Of a stretch of DNA of 64,000 nt, positions 35,350-45,121 are shown piece after piece (the stretch's first letter is position 1; each line of letters starts with the position of its first letter). The notes beneath the pieces were generated by a model. That model had not been told where the DNA came from. It was given only the letters and a program-made list of their open reading frames with translations, and did not search any database. Made by a program: the position numbers and the translations under genes. This DNA is from DASXKD01 sp963806145 (GTDB lineage: Bacteria > Actinomycetota > Actinomycetes > Streptosporangiales > Streptosporangiaceae): assembly GCA_963806145.1 (NCBI GenBank), contig CAWDXD010000030.1:62001-126000 (forward strand), read 5' to 3'.

Positions 35350-37789
35350 CATCCAGGCCGGGCTCGGCGGCGCTGCCTGGCGCCGGCCCGGACGGCTGTG
35401 CATCCGGCCTGCTCATCCGGGACGGCCACCAGTTCCAGCGGCCCAGCAGGACCACCGTCGAGGGCACCAGCAGGGTCCGCACCAGGAACGTGTCCATCAG
35501 GATGCCAAGGGCCAGGCCCAGGCCGATGTCACGGATCTGGTCGCCGCCCGAGCCACTGCCGGCGACGACTGTCAGCACGATGAACGTGCCGGCGAGCACC
35601 AGCCCGGCCGAGGTAATCGTCGAGCCGGTCGCGCCCAGTGCCCGGGTGACCGCGTCCCGTAGCGGAAGGTTGCGTGCCTCCTCCCGGATCCGGGTCATCA
35701 TCAGGATGTTGTAATCCTCGCCCAGGGCGAGCAGGAAGATGAACATCAGGAACGGCATGAAGAACACCAGGCCGCCGCTGTTGCCGAGCTTGACGAAGAT
35801 CAGCACCGACAGGCCCAGCGCCGCCAGGTAGGAGATCCCTACCGAGATGATCAGGTACACCGGGGCCACCAGGCTGCGCAGCACCAGCGCGAGCAGAATC
35901 CCGATCGCGATGATCGCGTAGGGGATGATGTGCTTGAGGTCGCTGTTGGAGATGCTGCTGATGTCGTAGAGGGCCGGTGCCTCGCCGCCCAGCGCCGAGT
36001 CCGACGCGCCAATCGACTTACCGACCGCCGTGGTCGCGGCGCGCAGCGACGGCGTCGCGTTCATCGCCTCGGTGGTCCCCGGGTCACCCGCCTTCAGGCC
36101 GGTCTCATAAAGCACGGTCCGGCCGTCAGGGCTGACGAAGTTGGACGTGGCCCGGTAGGCGGCGTACGCGCCGGCCGGCACCGTGCTGCCGGCCGGCGGC
36201 ACGGGCGGCAGCAGCTTGGCCGGGCCGAGCTGGCTATGTAGCGCGGTGAACTGGGCCGGGGTCAGCGAGGCGCCGCCGGGGTTCAGCGGCCCGGCGATCT
36301 GGGTGAACTTCCCGGTTGCCTGGAGCTTGCTGGCCGCCTCGGCCAGCGGAGCCGGGTTCTGCCATACCGGAGTGCCGAACCGGTAGATCACCGTGGTGGG
36401 GTTGGCCGAGGACTGCGGGAAGTACCTGGTGAGCTGCGCCTGCCCGGCGGCGGAGTCGGTGCCGGCGGGCGGGGCGTTGTTCCCGCCGAAACCGGCCGCC
36501 GTGTAGCCGAACACGGCGAACGCCAGCCCGCCGAACACCACGATCCCGGACACCAGGGTCGGGATCGGGTGCTTCACGATGCGGCCGGCCACCCGGCCCC
36601 AGACGCCCGCCTTGCCGCTGCCCTGGATGTTCCACGGCAGCAGCTTCGGCCGCCCGAACCAGGCGCGGAACAGCGAGCGCTTGGCGGCCAGCAGCGACAG
36701 CCGGATGGACAGCAGCGCGGGAAGCAGTGTCAGCGCCGCGATCAGGGTGACGCCGATCGCGATAGCGAACGGGCCGCCGAGGTCGGCGTAGAAGGAGAAG
36801 GAGGCGAGCAGCAGCGTCAGCATCGCCGCGATCACCGTGGCCGCGGAGAAGGTGATGGACTCACCGACCTTGGTCACCGAGCCGACGATCGCGTCCCGGG
36901 CCGGGGCCCTGGGGTGGAGGAAGTCGCCGAGCAGGCTGCCGCCGAGGCCGCGCGCGCCGGGGTAGTACTCGCCTGCGGTGGCGTGCGGCCCGGCTCGCAG
37001 CGCCTCGCGGACCCGGAAGACGAGGAACAGCCCGTAATCGGTGCCGGCGCCCAGCACCAGCACGATCATCAGGAACTCGGCAATGGGGGAGACCTGGAGC
37101 CCGTGCTGGGCGGCCTCCGCGACCAGTGGCCCGGCGATGGTGAACGACAGCAGCGGCGGTATGACCGTCACCAGGGCGAGGGTGAACGACCGGAAGATCA
37201 GGACCAGCAGCACGAGGATGAACAGCAGAGACAGTGCCTGGATCTCGTTGCCGGTGTTACCCGAAGCCTTCTGCTGGTCCACTTGCGCGGCGATGTCACC
37301 CGTCACGTGCGCCTGCAGCCCCGCGGGCAGGTTCGCCTGGGCGATCTTGGCGCGCAGGCCGTCGATCAGATCGGTAGCGTAGTTCTGGTTACCGCCGCCC
37401 TGCTGGGCGAGCACGATCAGTTGCACCGCGTGCCCATCGGCGGAAACGCCGGCGTCCTGCACCTTGCCGACCCCGCTGACCGTCTTCAGCCGGGCCGGCA
37501 GCGCGGCGATCGCGCTGAGGTCGGCCGGCGAGAGCGGCGCGCTGGGCCGGGCCGCGATGACCGGGATCGGGGCCAGGCTGGCGGTGCCGAACGGCGCCGC
37601 AAGCTCCGCAGCGTGCTCGCTCGGCGCGCTGGACGGAAGGAATTTGGTGTTGTTGTTCTGAGTCACGCTGTTCAGCGAGGGAAGCAGTGACACGGCAGCG
37701 ATCGCCCCCGCCACCCACGCGATCAGCACCAGCCAGCGGAACCTGACTGCTAGGGAGCCGATCGTCTTGAAGATGGTGTCGATATGCAC
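35327..37789 (-). CDS. MMPL/RND family transporter
   Basis: The product is 820 residues. It has the MMPL layout: a first helix FRWLVLIAWVAGAIAAVSLL, an extracytoplasmic domain with LAAPFGTASLAPIPVIAARP, five helices with GAGTDYGLFLVFRVREAL (the proton-relay Asp-Tyr motif), a second extracytoplasmic domain, and a second helix bundle with ALGEDYNILMMTRIREEA. Both GxDY-type motifs are intact. MMPL proteins export lipids, siderophores or drugs using the proton gradient. The tail is short and Pro-rich. The convergent overlap with a MarR gene suggests ligand-responsive efflux. Confidence 0.93.
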   Translation of the reverse strand: MHIDTIFKTIGSLAVRFRWLVLIAWVAGAIAAVSLLPSLNSVTQNNNTKFLPSSAPSEHAAELAAPFGTASLAPIPVIAARPSAPLSPADLSAIAALPARLKTVSGVGKVQDAGVSADGHAVQLIVLAQQGGGNQNYATDLIDGLRAKIAQANLPAGLQAHVTGDIAAQVDQQKASGNTGNEIQALSLLFILVLLVLIFRSFTLALVTVIPPLLSFTIAGPLVAEAAQHGLQVSPIAEFLMIVLVLGAGTDYGLFLVFRVREALRAGPHATAGEYYPGARGLGGSLLGDFLHPRAPARDAIVGSVTKVGESITFSAATVIAAMLTLLLASFSFYADLGGPFAIAIGVTLIAALTLLPALLSIRLSLLAAKRSLFRAWFGRPKLLPWNIQGSGKAGVWGRVAGRIVKHPIPTLVSGIVVFGGLAFAVFGYTAAGFGGNNAPPAGTDSAAGQAQLTRYFPQSSANPTTVIYRFGTPVWQNPAPLAEAASKLQATGKFTQIAGPLNPGGASLTPAQFTALHSQLGPAKLLPPVPPAGSTVPAGAYAAYRATSNFVSPDGRTVLYETGLKAGDPGTTEAMNATPSLRAATTAVGKSIGASDSALGGEAPALYDISSISNSDLKHIIPYAIIAIGILLALVLRSLVAPVYLIISVGISYLAALGLSVLIFVKLGNSGGLVFFMPFLMFIFLLALGEDYNILMMTRIREEARNLPLRDAVTRALGATGSTITSAGLVLAGTFIVLTVVAGSGSGGDQIRDIGLGLALGILMDTFLVRTLLVPSTVVLLGRWNWWPSRMSRPDAQPSGPAPGSAAEPGLDVKRAEAR

Positions 37790-37835
37790 GGCTTGAGCCT
37801 ACGGGGCGAACCTGACAGGACGCTGTTAGGGGCCT

Positions 37836-37845
37836 GTCCTAGGAC
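37836..37845. promoter_or_regulatory. Palindrome upstream of the MMPL gene
   Basis: GTCCTAGGAC is a perfect 10-base palindrome 47 bases upstream of the MMPL start codon. An ACAGG/CCTGT inverted pair partly surrounds it. MarR proteins bind such dyads, so this is a candidate operator for the adjacent MarR protein. Confidence 0.35.
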
Positions 37846-38008
37846 CGGCAGCATGATTACCCGGCGAAGCTATCCGATTACTCACAGGTGGCATAGTGGC
37901 CGGCCGGGAAGCCATGGCCGGGTGCCGCGCTGGCGGCATGATTGCCATCTCACCGCAAATCACGAGCAGGTCACGTAGTCTTTTGCGCGGTATCGGAGCA
38001 AAGCGGGG

Positions 38009-38497
38009 ATGAAGGACTCATGGACAATGCGACACTTCATCGGGCTCATTCTGGGGCTGGCGCTGGCTGCGGCCTTGTTCTTCGGCGGCGGCTGGGGGGC
38101 TGAGCACGTTCCCGCGCTGGCGGGCCACAGCGTCGGGCTGCCCAGCCGGACCGGCTTGACAGGCCTGGCCGCCGTACTCGCAGTCGGCCTGTTCATGGGC
38201 ATCCTGCTCGTGGTGCCTGCCGTGTCGCCGCTGGCCACCGGCCTGCCCGGCCTCGTGCTGCTGGGCTGGACGGCGCTGCTGGCGGTGAGCGCGCACCGGG
38301 CGCTCGCCTGGATCCCGCTGCAGAGCCACGCGTTCGGGCTGGGCTTCCGCGTCCTGCTGCTGAACGGCATGCTGGCGCTCGCCGGCATCGTGATGATCAC
38401 CCCGATGTTCGTGCCCTCACGCTGGCACGGCACCCGCGGCTACGACGATGACTCGGATGTCCTCGAACTGCCCGCCCCCACCGGCCTGATCTCCTGA
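38009..38497 (+). CDS. Four-helix integral membrane protein
   Basis: The 162-residue product has four hydrophobic helices: IGLILGLALAAALFFGGGW, LAAVLAVGLFMGILLVV, LPGLVLLGWTALLAV and LLLNGMLALAGIVMITPM. They are followed by a short charged tail containing GYDDDSD. Small conserved actinobacterial membrane proteins of this kind lack an assigned function. The gene is transcribed divergently from the MMPL gene and ends just before a very strong hairpin shared with aceA. No motif points to a transport or enzymatic role. Confidence 0.65.
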   Translation: MKDSWTMRHFIGLILGLALAAALFFGGGWGAEHVPALAGHSVGLPSRTGLTGLAAVLAVGLFMGILLVVPAVSPLATGLPGLVLLGWTALLAVSAHRALAWIPLQSHAFGLGFRVLLLNGMLALAGIVMITPMFVPSRWHGTRGYDDDSDVLELPAPTGLIS

Positions 38498-38506
38498 CCG
38501 GGTGAC

Positions 38507-38555
38507 GTTACGGCGCTGCCGCCCCGTGGCGAGCGGGGCGGCAGCGCCGTAACGG
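38507..38555. terminator. Bidirectional terminator, 20-base perfect stem
   Basis: A perfect 20-base inverted repeat (left arm starting CGTTACGGCG) with a 9-base loop lies between the convergent membrane-protein gene and aceA. It is the strongest hairpin noticed in the window and should terminate both transcripts. Confidence 0.9.
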
Positions 38556-38566
38556 CTCGTGCCCGT

Positions 38567-39934
<1,368 letters not shown>

Positions 39935-39999
39935 GTCGTCCCCTGGGTTGGTTGGCACCAGCTTGGGCCACCGGGAGCATGGCGGGCATAGATATGCGT

Positions 40000-40023
40000 A
40001 GTGAAGATTCGTAGATTTTCACT
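40000..40023. promoter_or_regulatory. Inverted repeat between aceA and ramB
   Basis: AGTGAA and TTCACT arms (40000-40005, 40018-40023) flank a 12-base spacer within an unusually AT-rich intergenic patch. It lies 13 bases before the ramB start and 66 bases before aceA. This is a candidate RamB autoregulatory and aceA operator. It does not match the published corynebacterial RamB motif exactly. Confidence 0.4.
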
Positions 40024-40035
40024 TAAGATTAACAT

Positions 40036-41508
40036 ATGCAGCAGTTTCTCAAAGAAGAATCTGACTCATTTCGTTCTGGTGGTCTAGACCTTGCGACGTT
40101 CGGCCAGCGCCTGCGGCACCTGCGGCGGGCCAGGAACCTGACCCTCGCCGAGCTGGGCGAACGGGTGGGCCGGGCCCCCTCGGCGCTGTCCCTGCTGGAG
40201 AACGGCCGCCGCGAGCCGAAGCTGTCGCTGATCGAGTCGCTGGCTAAGGCGCTGTCGGTGGCCCCGGAGGAACTGCTGCGGCCGCAGCCGCCGAGCCGCC
40301 GGGCGCAGCTGGAGATCGCGCTGGAGGAGGCGCAGCACGATCCGCTGTTCCGCGATCTGGGCCTGTCGTACCTGAAGGTCGGCGCCCGGGTGCCCGGCGA
40401 CGTGCTGGAGCACCTGATGGCGCTGTACGGCGAGCTGCGCCGCCAGCGCACCCGCCCGACGGCCACGCCCGAGGAGGCCAGGATCGCCAACGCCGAGCTG
40501 CGGCACGCCATGCGCGCGCGGGGGAACTACTTTCCCGAGATCGAACGGCAGGCGGCCGAGGCGCTGGACGCGGTGGGCTACCGGGGCGGCGCGCTGTCCC
40601 AGAGCACGCTGATGGCGATCGTCGCCCACCACGGCTTCACCGTCTCCTACGCCAGCGACCTGCCCCGGTCCGTCCGGTCGGTGACCGACCTGCGGCACCG
40701 GCGGATCTACCTCAAGCAGGAGCCGGTCGGCGTGCACTCACCGCGGACCATCCTGGTGCAGACCCTCGGCCACTTCGTGCTCGACCACGAGACCCCGCGG
40801 GACTTCGCCGACTTCCTCCGCCAGCGGGTCGAGGCCAACTACTTCGCCGCGGCGGTCCTGGTCCCCGAGCGGCCCGCGGCGCGCTTCCTGTCCGAGGCGA
40901 TGCAGGCACGGCAGCTGTCGGTGGAGGACCTGCGCGATGTGTTCTCGGTGTCCTACGAGATGGCCGCGCACCGGTTCACCAACCTGGCCACCCACCATCT
41001 GGGCCTGACCTGCCACTTCGTGAAGAACGACGAGGCCGGGGTCATCTACAAGGCCTACGAGAACGACGGGCTGGTGCTGCCCGCCGACGCCTCGGGGGCC
41101 ATCGAGGGGCAGCGCATGTGCCGGCAGTGGTGCGGGCGGCAGGTCTTCTCCGCCGCGGACCCGTTCACGCCGTGCTACCAGTACACCGACACCCCGTCGG
41201 GCACGTACTGGTGCGTGTCCCACGTCGACCCGGGCCGCGAGCGCGGCTTCGCCATCACGCTGGGGATCACCTACGAGCATTCCCGGTGGTTCCGCGGCCG
41301 TGACACGGCCATCCGCCGGGTCTCCCGGTGCCCCGACGCCGACTGCTGCCAGCGGCCGCCGAGCGGGCTGGCCGGGCGCTGGGAGGGAATGGCCTGGCCG
41401 TCGGCCCGTGCCCACTCGCACATCCTGTCCGCGCTGCCCACCGGAAGCTTCCCCGGCGTGGACGAGACCGAGGTGTATGAGTTCCTGGAGCGCCACGACC
41501 AGGGCTGA
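40036..41508 (+). CDS. ramB: RamB/ScfR-type short-chain acyl-CoA-responsive regulator
   Basis: The product is 490 residues. An XRE helix-turn-helix (about 20-75: FGQRLRHLRRARNLTLAELG, then APSALSLLENGRREPKLSLI) is followed by a long middle domain. That domain corresponds to the IrrE/M78 peptidase fold, but its HExxH is degenerate (QTLGHFVLDHE). The C-terminal domain is cysteine-rich (RMCRQWCG, TPCYQYTD, YWCVSH, CPDADCCQR), typical of RamB/ScfR. These proteins bind acyl-CoA and control aceA, aceB and acetate use. Position divergent from isocitrate lyase is the classical arrangement (Rv0465c near icl1 in mycobacteria). The downstream acyl-CoA dehydrogenase may share the regulation. Confidence 0.9.
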   Translation: MQQFLKEESDSFRSGGLDLATFGQRLRHLRRARNLTLAELGERVGRAPSALSLLENGRREPKLSLIESLAKALSVAPEELLRPQPPSRRAQLEIALEEAQHDPLFRDLGLSYLKVGARVPGDVLEHLMALYGELRRQRTRPTATPEEARIANAELRHAMRARGNYFPEIERQAAEALDAVGYRGGALSQSTLMAIVAHHGFTVSYASDLPRSVRSVTDLRHRRIYLKQEPVGVHSPRTILVQTLGHFVLDHETPRDFADFLRQRVEANYFAAAVLVPERPAARFLSEAMQARQLSVEDLRDVFSVSYEMAAHRFTNLATHHLGLTCHFVKNDEAGVIYKAYENDGLVLPADASGAIEGQRMCRQWCGRQVFSAADPFTPCYQYTDTPSGTYWCVSHVDPGRERGFAITLGITYEHSRWFRGRDTAIRRVSRCPDADCCQRPPSGLAGRWEGMAWPSARAHSHILSALPTGSFPGVDETEVYEFLERHDQG

Positions 41509-41598
41509 TGCACAAGGACCCGGGCAGCCGGCCGACTTGGGTTGGCCTGGAAGCTACTCATCGGTAACATAAGGGCGACCGGACCCCTGAGGAGCACC

Positions 41599-42834
41599 AT
41601 GAGCAGCGCCCCTGACACCGATGTGCTATTCAGCCTGGACCCCGGGCCCGGCCTGCGCGAGATGCGGGACTGGGTCCACGGATTCGCCGCAAACGTTATC
41701 AGGCCCGCGGCCGCGGAGTGGGACGAGCGGGAAGAGACCCCGTGGCCGATCCTGGAGGAGGCCGCCAAGATCGGCCTGTACTCGCTGGAGTTCTTCAGCG
41801 AGCAGTGGCTGGGGCCCACCGGCCTGGGCATCCCGATCGCGTTCGAGGAGCTGTTCTGGGGGGACGCGGGCATCGCGCTGTCCCTGGTCGGCAGCTCACT
41901 GGCGGCGGTCGCGCTGTCATCCAACGGGACCAACGAGCAGATGGGCGAATGGCTGCCGCAGATGTTCGGCGGGCCCGGCGACGTCAAGCTCGCGGCGTTC
42001 TGCTCCTCCGAGCCGGACGCGGGCAGCGACGTCGCCGCGATCCGCACCAGGGCGGTCTACGACGAGGCCACCGGCGAGTGGGTGCTGAACGGCACCAAGA
42101 CCTGGGCGACCAACGGCGGCATCGCCGACGTGCACGTGATCGTGGCGTCGGTGGACCCGGCGCTGGGCAGCCGCGGGCAGGCGAGTTTCGTGGTGCCGCC
42201 GGGCACGCCGGGCCTGTCCCAGGGGCAGAAGTTCCGCAAGTACGGGATCAGGGCCTCGCACACGGCCGAGGTCGTGCTCGACGGCGCGCGGGTCCCCGGC
42301 CGCTGCCTGATCGGCGGCAAGGAACGGCTCGATGAGCGGCTGGCCAGGGTCAGGGCGGGCGGCAGCGCCGGCGAGCAGGCGGCGCTGAAGACGTTCGAGC
42401 GGTCCCGGCCCAGCGTCGCGGCCATGGCGGTGGGCATCGCCAGGGCCGCGGTCGAGTTCGCCGCCGAGTACTCACGGAACCGGGTGCAGTTCGGCCACCC
42501 GATCGGGCAGAACCAGGCGATCGCGTTCATGCTGGCCGACATGCAGGCGTCGGTGGACGCGGCCAGGCTGCTCACCTGGCGCGCCGCGTGGATGGCGCGC
42601 AACGGGCTGCCCTTCGACCACGCCGAGGGCTCGATGAGCAAGCTGGTCGCGGGGGAGACGGCGGTCCGGGTCACCGACCAGGCCATGCAGATCCTCGGCG
42701 GCAACGGCTACACCCGGGAGTTCCCGGTGGAGCGCTGGCACCGCGACGCGAAGATCTTCACCATCTTCGAGGGCACGTCGGAGATCCAGCGCATGATCAT
42801 CGGTAGGGCCGTCACCGGCCTTGACGTGCGGTAA
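41599..42834 (+). CDS. Acyl-CoA dehydrogenase
   Basis: I start at ATG 41599 (411 residues) with GAGGAG upstream; the open frame from 41542 is non-conserved. The FAD-binding middle domain shows FCSSEPDAGSDVAAIRTRA and GTKTWATNGGIADVH. The C-terminal helical domain has YSRNRVQFGHPIGQNQAIAF, DQAMQILGGNGYTREFPVE and the closing FTIFEGTSEIQRMIIGRAV. Members dehydrogenate acyl-CoA at C2-C3. It follows ramB by 90 bases on the same strand, linking fatty-acid oxidation with the glyoxylate shunt. Its last 213 bases are duplicated at 47275-47487 and its last 75 more loosely at 44650-44724, which is exceptional. Confidence 0.93.
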   Translation: MSSAPDTDVLFSLDPGPGLREMRDWVHGFAANVIRPAAAEWDEREETPWPILEEAAKIGLYSLEFFSEQWLGPTGLGIPIAFEELFWGDAGIALSLVGSSLAAVALSSNGTNEQMGEWLPQMFGGPGDVKLAAFCSSEPDAGSDVAAIRTRAVYDEATGEWVLNGTKTWATNGGIADVHVIVASVDPALGSRGQASFVVPPGTPGLSQGQKFRKYGIRASHTAEVVLDGARVPGRCLIGGKERLDERLARVRAGGSAGEQAALKTFERSRPSVAAMAVGIARAAVEFAAEYSRNRVQFGHPIGQNQAIAFMLADMQASVDAARLLTWRAAWMARNGLPFDHAEGSMSKLVAGETAVRVTDQAMQILGGNGYTREFPVERWHRDAKIFTIFEGTSEIQRMIIGRAVTGLDVR

Positions 42835-42958
42835 TAACCGCAGGTCATGGCAACAATGCGGGGCCTGAAGGGGGCCGTGCACTCGGAATCTTCGAGGCAC
42901 GCCGTTTGTCCGTAGCAAGATCTGGAACGTCCAGCGCTGTCCATGCGGGCCGCATGTC

Positions 42959-44494
42959 TCAGCTAGCGAGGGGCGCCGGCGGCAGCCCCGCCGGACCCAT
43001 GAAGGCGAAGACCTGGCTGGTGCCCGGAAGCAGCAGCAGGCCATCGGCGGCCGATGGCGTCGGGAAGTGGTTCGCCGACACGCCGAAGGGAACCGAGACG
43101 ACCTGCTTGCCGTTGGCCGGGTTGAGGCCGTGCACCGCATTGTCGGCTCCGATCGTCCAGACCAGCCCATCAGCGATGATCGGCGCGCCAGCAGCGCCAT
43201 CGTTGTCAGTCCACAGTTGTTTCAGGTACGGGGCCTTGGCCGAAACCCTGACCGCTGTCACGCCGTTCGGGCAAGGTACGTAGACGACCGAGCCCATCAC
43301 CGCGTGTCCGCCGTCTGGGTCACCGTGGCACACCGGAAGCGACGCGACCTCGCCATCCTTGCCGCCGAGATGCCCCTGACGCAGCAGGTAGGCGGTGTCG
43401 GTCTTGCCGACCTGGAACACGAAGCCGTCCACGAGCACGGGGTCCCCGGTTCCGAGGTCGAGGTCGTCGCCGCTCAGCTGCTGCCAGTCCTTGAGGTAAA
43501 AGATCGACTCGAGGTGCATGGACGGCGACAGCTCGAGCACCGCGTCGCTGTCGTCGTACGGCTGGCCGGCGCCGAGGTTGTAGCCATCGGCGCTGGCCAC
43601 GTAGACGTTCCCCTGAGGGTCGACGACCGGAGAACTGCCGCCCATCCACACCGCTCCCCGATCTCTGCCGCTGCCGACCTGGAAATAGTCCAGCGGTCCT
43701 CCCGTCTCCGGGATCGAGACGACGTAGCCGTGGGCAGGACCGTTGGGACCGGGACAGTCGCCGGAGTTCTGGCCATAGGCGATGACCACGAGACCGTGGT
43801 CGAGCGCCAGCCCTGGCCGCTGCAGCTGCGCGAGCTGGTCCTCGCCGGCGCTGGGCATCGCCGGCTGGCTCAGCTCGACCTTGCCGGTGAACAGGTCGAG
43901 CCCGAATAGGCGGTGCGACGCCTCCACGCCGCCGGAGGAAGACGGGCCTTTTATCAAGGTGTCCGCGTCGACGAAGATCTCGTGGCGTGCCAGGTCGATC
44001 ACCGGGGTGCCCGTAATGCCGACCACGGGCGAGATGTCGCCGCACGGCAGGTCACGGGATGGCACGGGGCTCGCCAGATGGCGTGACCACAGAATGTGCC
44101 CGCTGCGGGCGGCCATCACGTAGACAGTGTCGTTCTCGGTCGCCGCGACGATGCGGCCGTCAGCGACGAGCGGCTCGCCATACAGCTGCCCGTCGAGGAT
44201 CGGCGAGGTCCAGGCCCGCCGCGATGGCAGCAGCTTGATCTGCGCGGCCTGGACCCCGGTCGCCTCAGCATTCCCGTGGTAGGCGGTCCAGCTGGCGCCG
44301 GAGCCTGCGGCCTCCGGCTCCGGGATGGCGGGCGCGGTGGCCGGCGACGCGGACACAGGGCCCGAAGCCGTTCCGCCGGGACCGAGGCTGGTTGTGCCGG
44401 GATGCCGAACCGCAGAGCTGTGGGACGACCCAGAACAGGCCGAGCAGACCACCGCCAGGACTCCTATGGCAGCGGCGAGCGTTCCTTTCCTCAA
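42959..44494 (-). CDS. PQQ-type beta-propeller lipoprotein
   Basis: I use the TTG at 44494, with GGGAG seven bases upstream, which places the signal peptide correctly (511 residues). TLAAAIGVLAVVCSACSG is a lipoprotein signal with the lipobox Cys. After a Ser/Thr/Pro linker the domain repeats strand patterns such as GRIVAATENDTVYVMAARSGHILW, VVDPQGNVYVASADGYNLG and ADGLVWTIGADNAVHGLNPANGKQVV. These are PQQ/BamB-like propeller blades. Catalytic dehydrogenase residues are not evident, so it may be a scaffold or binding protein at the cell surface. It is convergent with the acyl-CoA dehydrogenase and is bracketed by that gene's 3' end and a remnant copy. Confidence 0.8.
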   Translation of the reverse strand: MRKGTLAAAIGVLAVVCSACSGSSHSSAVRHPGTTSLGPGGTASGPVSASPATAPAIPEPEAAGSGASWTAYHGNAEATGVQAAQIKLLPSRRAWTSPILDGQLYGEPLVADGRIVAATENDTVYVMAARSGHILWSRHLASPVPSRDLPCGDISPVVGITGTPVIDLARHEIFVDADTLIKGPSSSGGVEASHRLFGLDLFTGKVELSQPAMPSAGEDQLAQLQRPGLALDHGLVVIAYGQNSGDCPGPNGPAHGYVVSIPETGGPLDYFQVGSGRDRGAVWMGGSSPVVDPQGNVYVASADGYNLGAGQPYDDSDAVLELSPSMHLESIFYLKDWQQLSGDDLDLGTGDPVLVDGFVFQVGKTDTAYLLRQGHLGGKDGEVASLPVCHGDPDGGHAVMGSVVYVPCPNGVTAVRVSAKAPYLKQLWTDNDGAAGAPIIADGLVWTIGADNAVHGLNPANGKQVVSVPFGVSANHFPTPSAADGLLLLPGTSQVFAFMGPAGLPPAPLAS

Positions 44495-44649
44495 GTGATC
44501 GCTCCCGTCTATCCCGGCTGATGAAGCGGACCGCCGGCCGTGAGGCTGCCACACCCCAGACTGCCAGAACGATCAGGTGCAGCGCTGTGGGCCAGTGGTC
44601 GATGCTGGATGCGGTCCGGCGCTGGACCTGGCGCAACTCCACGAGCTTC

Positions 44650-44724
44650 ACGATTTTCGAGGGCACGTCGGAAATCCAGCGCATGATCATCGGAAGGGCC
44701 GTCACCGGGCTGGACGTGCGCTAA
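44650..44724 (+). pseudogene. Remnant of acyl-CoA dehydrogenase 3' end, copy 2
   Basis: The frame reads FTIFEGTSEIQRMIIGRAV and ends in GLDVR and a stop, the same C-terminus as the intact enzyme at 41599-42834. Upstream, RRWTWRNSTS still resembles the intact ERWHRDAKI stretch, so similarity fades rather than stopping sharply. After the stop, ATAACCGCAG and TCATGGC are shared with the sequence following the intact gene. No start or remaining domain exists, so it is non-functional. It shares the GGAAGGGCC variant with copy 3. Confidence 0.85.
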
Positions 44725-45043
44725 ATAACCGCAGTTCATGGCGCTGATACGGGCTGTGAACTCCGATATCTGAGTGCTGGCCGTCCTGGTTTGGTTCTTG
44801 CCAGTTCCTAACCGCATGCTGAGTCGGTGCTGGCGGCAGTGCCCCGCTCGTGCTTGTCCTTGCGTCCCAGGTGAAGGATTCGATGGCCCCGTTGAACCAG
44901 TGACCGCCCGGGCACCTGATCATGGCGCATTCGATGGGCCCGTCGGTTGAGCGCATCGTGAACCGGCACCTGACCTCCGCGGGCAGCCCGCATCGTACGG
45001 CACCGTCCCGGTCTAGGTAGGCCGGGCAGTCAAGGAACATCAT
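44702..45043 (-). CDS. Small conserved Cys-containing protein, probably frameshifted
   Basis: The ATG at 45043 has GGAGG five bases upstream. MMFLDCPAYLDRDGAVRCGL, CRFTMRSTDGPIE and MIRCPGGHWFNGAIESFTWD form a short domain with four Cys and one His that I recall as widespread in actinobacteria with no assigned function. After TWD the present frame becomes non-conserved, while a one-base shift gives RKDKHERGTAAASTDSACG and a stop at 44808. That suggests loss of one G (a DGKDKH reading). As it stands the tail runs into the acyl-CoA dehydrogenase remnant. The cysteines could bind a metal. Confidence 0.6.
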   Translation of the reverse strand: MMFLDCPAYLDRDGAVRCGLPAEVRCRFTMRSTDGPIECAMIRCPGGHWFNGAIESFTWDARTSTSGALPPAPTQHAVRNWQEPNQDGQHSDIGVHSPYQRHELRLFSARPAR

Positions 45044-45121
45044 CGTGGCCTCCGTAATCACAGGGTCCGGATTGCATCGGCGGCAACCGCAGCCGTGCGC
45101 GGGCCGGTACGAGTTCTCGAT

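Noticed and set aside
42472..43200. 242-codon minus-strand frame across the acyl-CoA dehydrogenase 3' end
   Set aside because: It repeats at the remnant copies only because the sense sequence is duplicated; no independent coding evidence.
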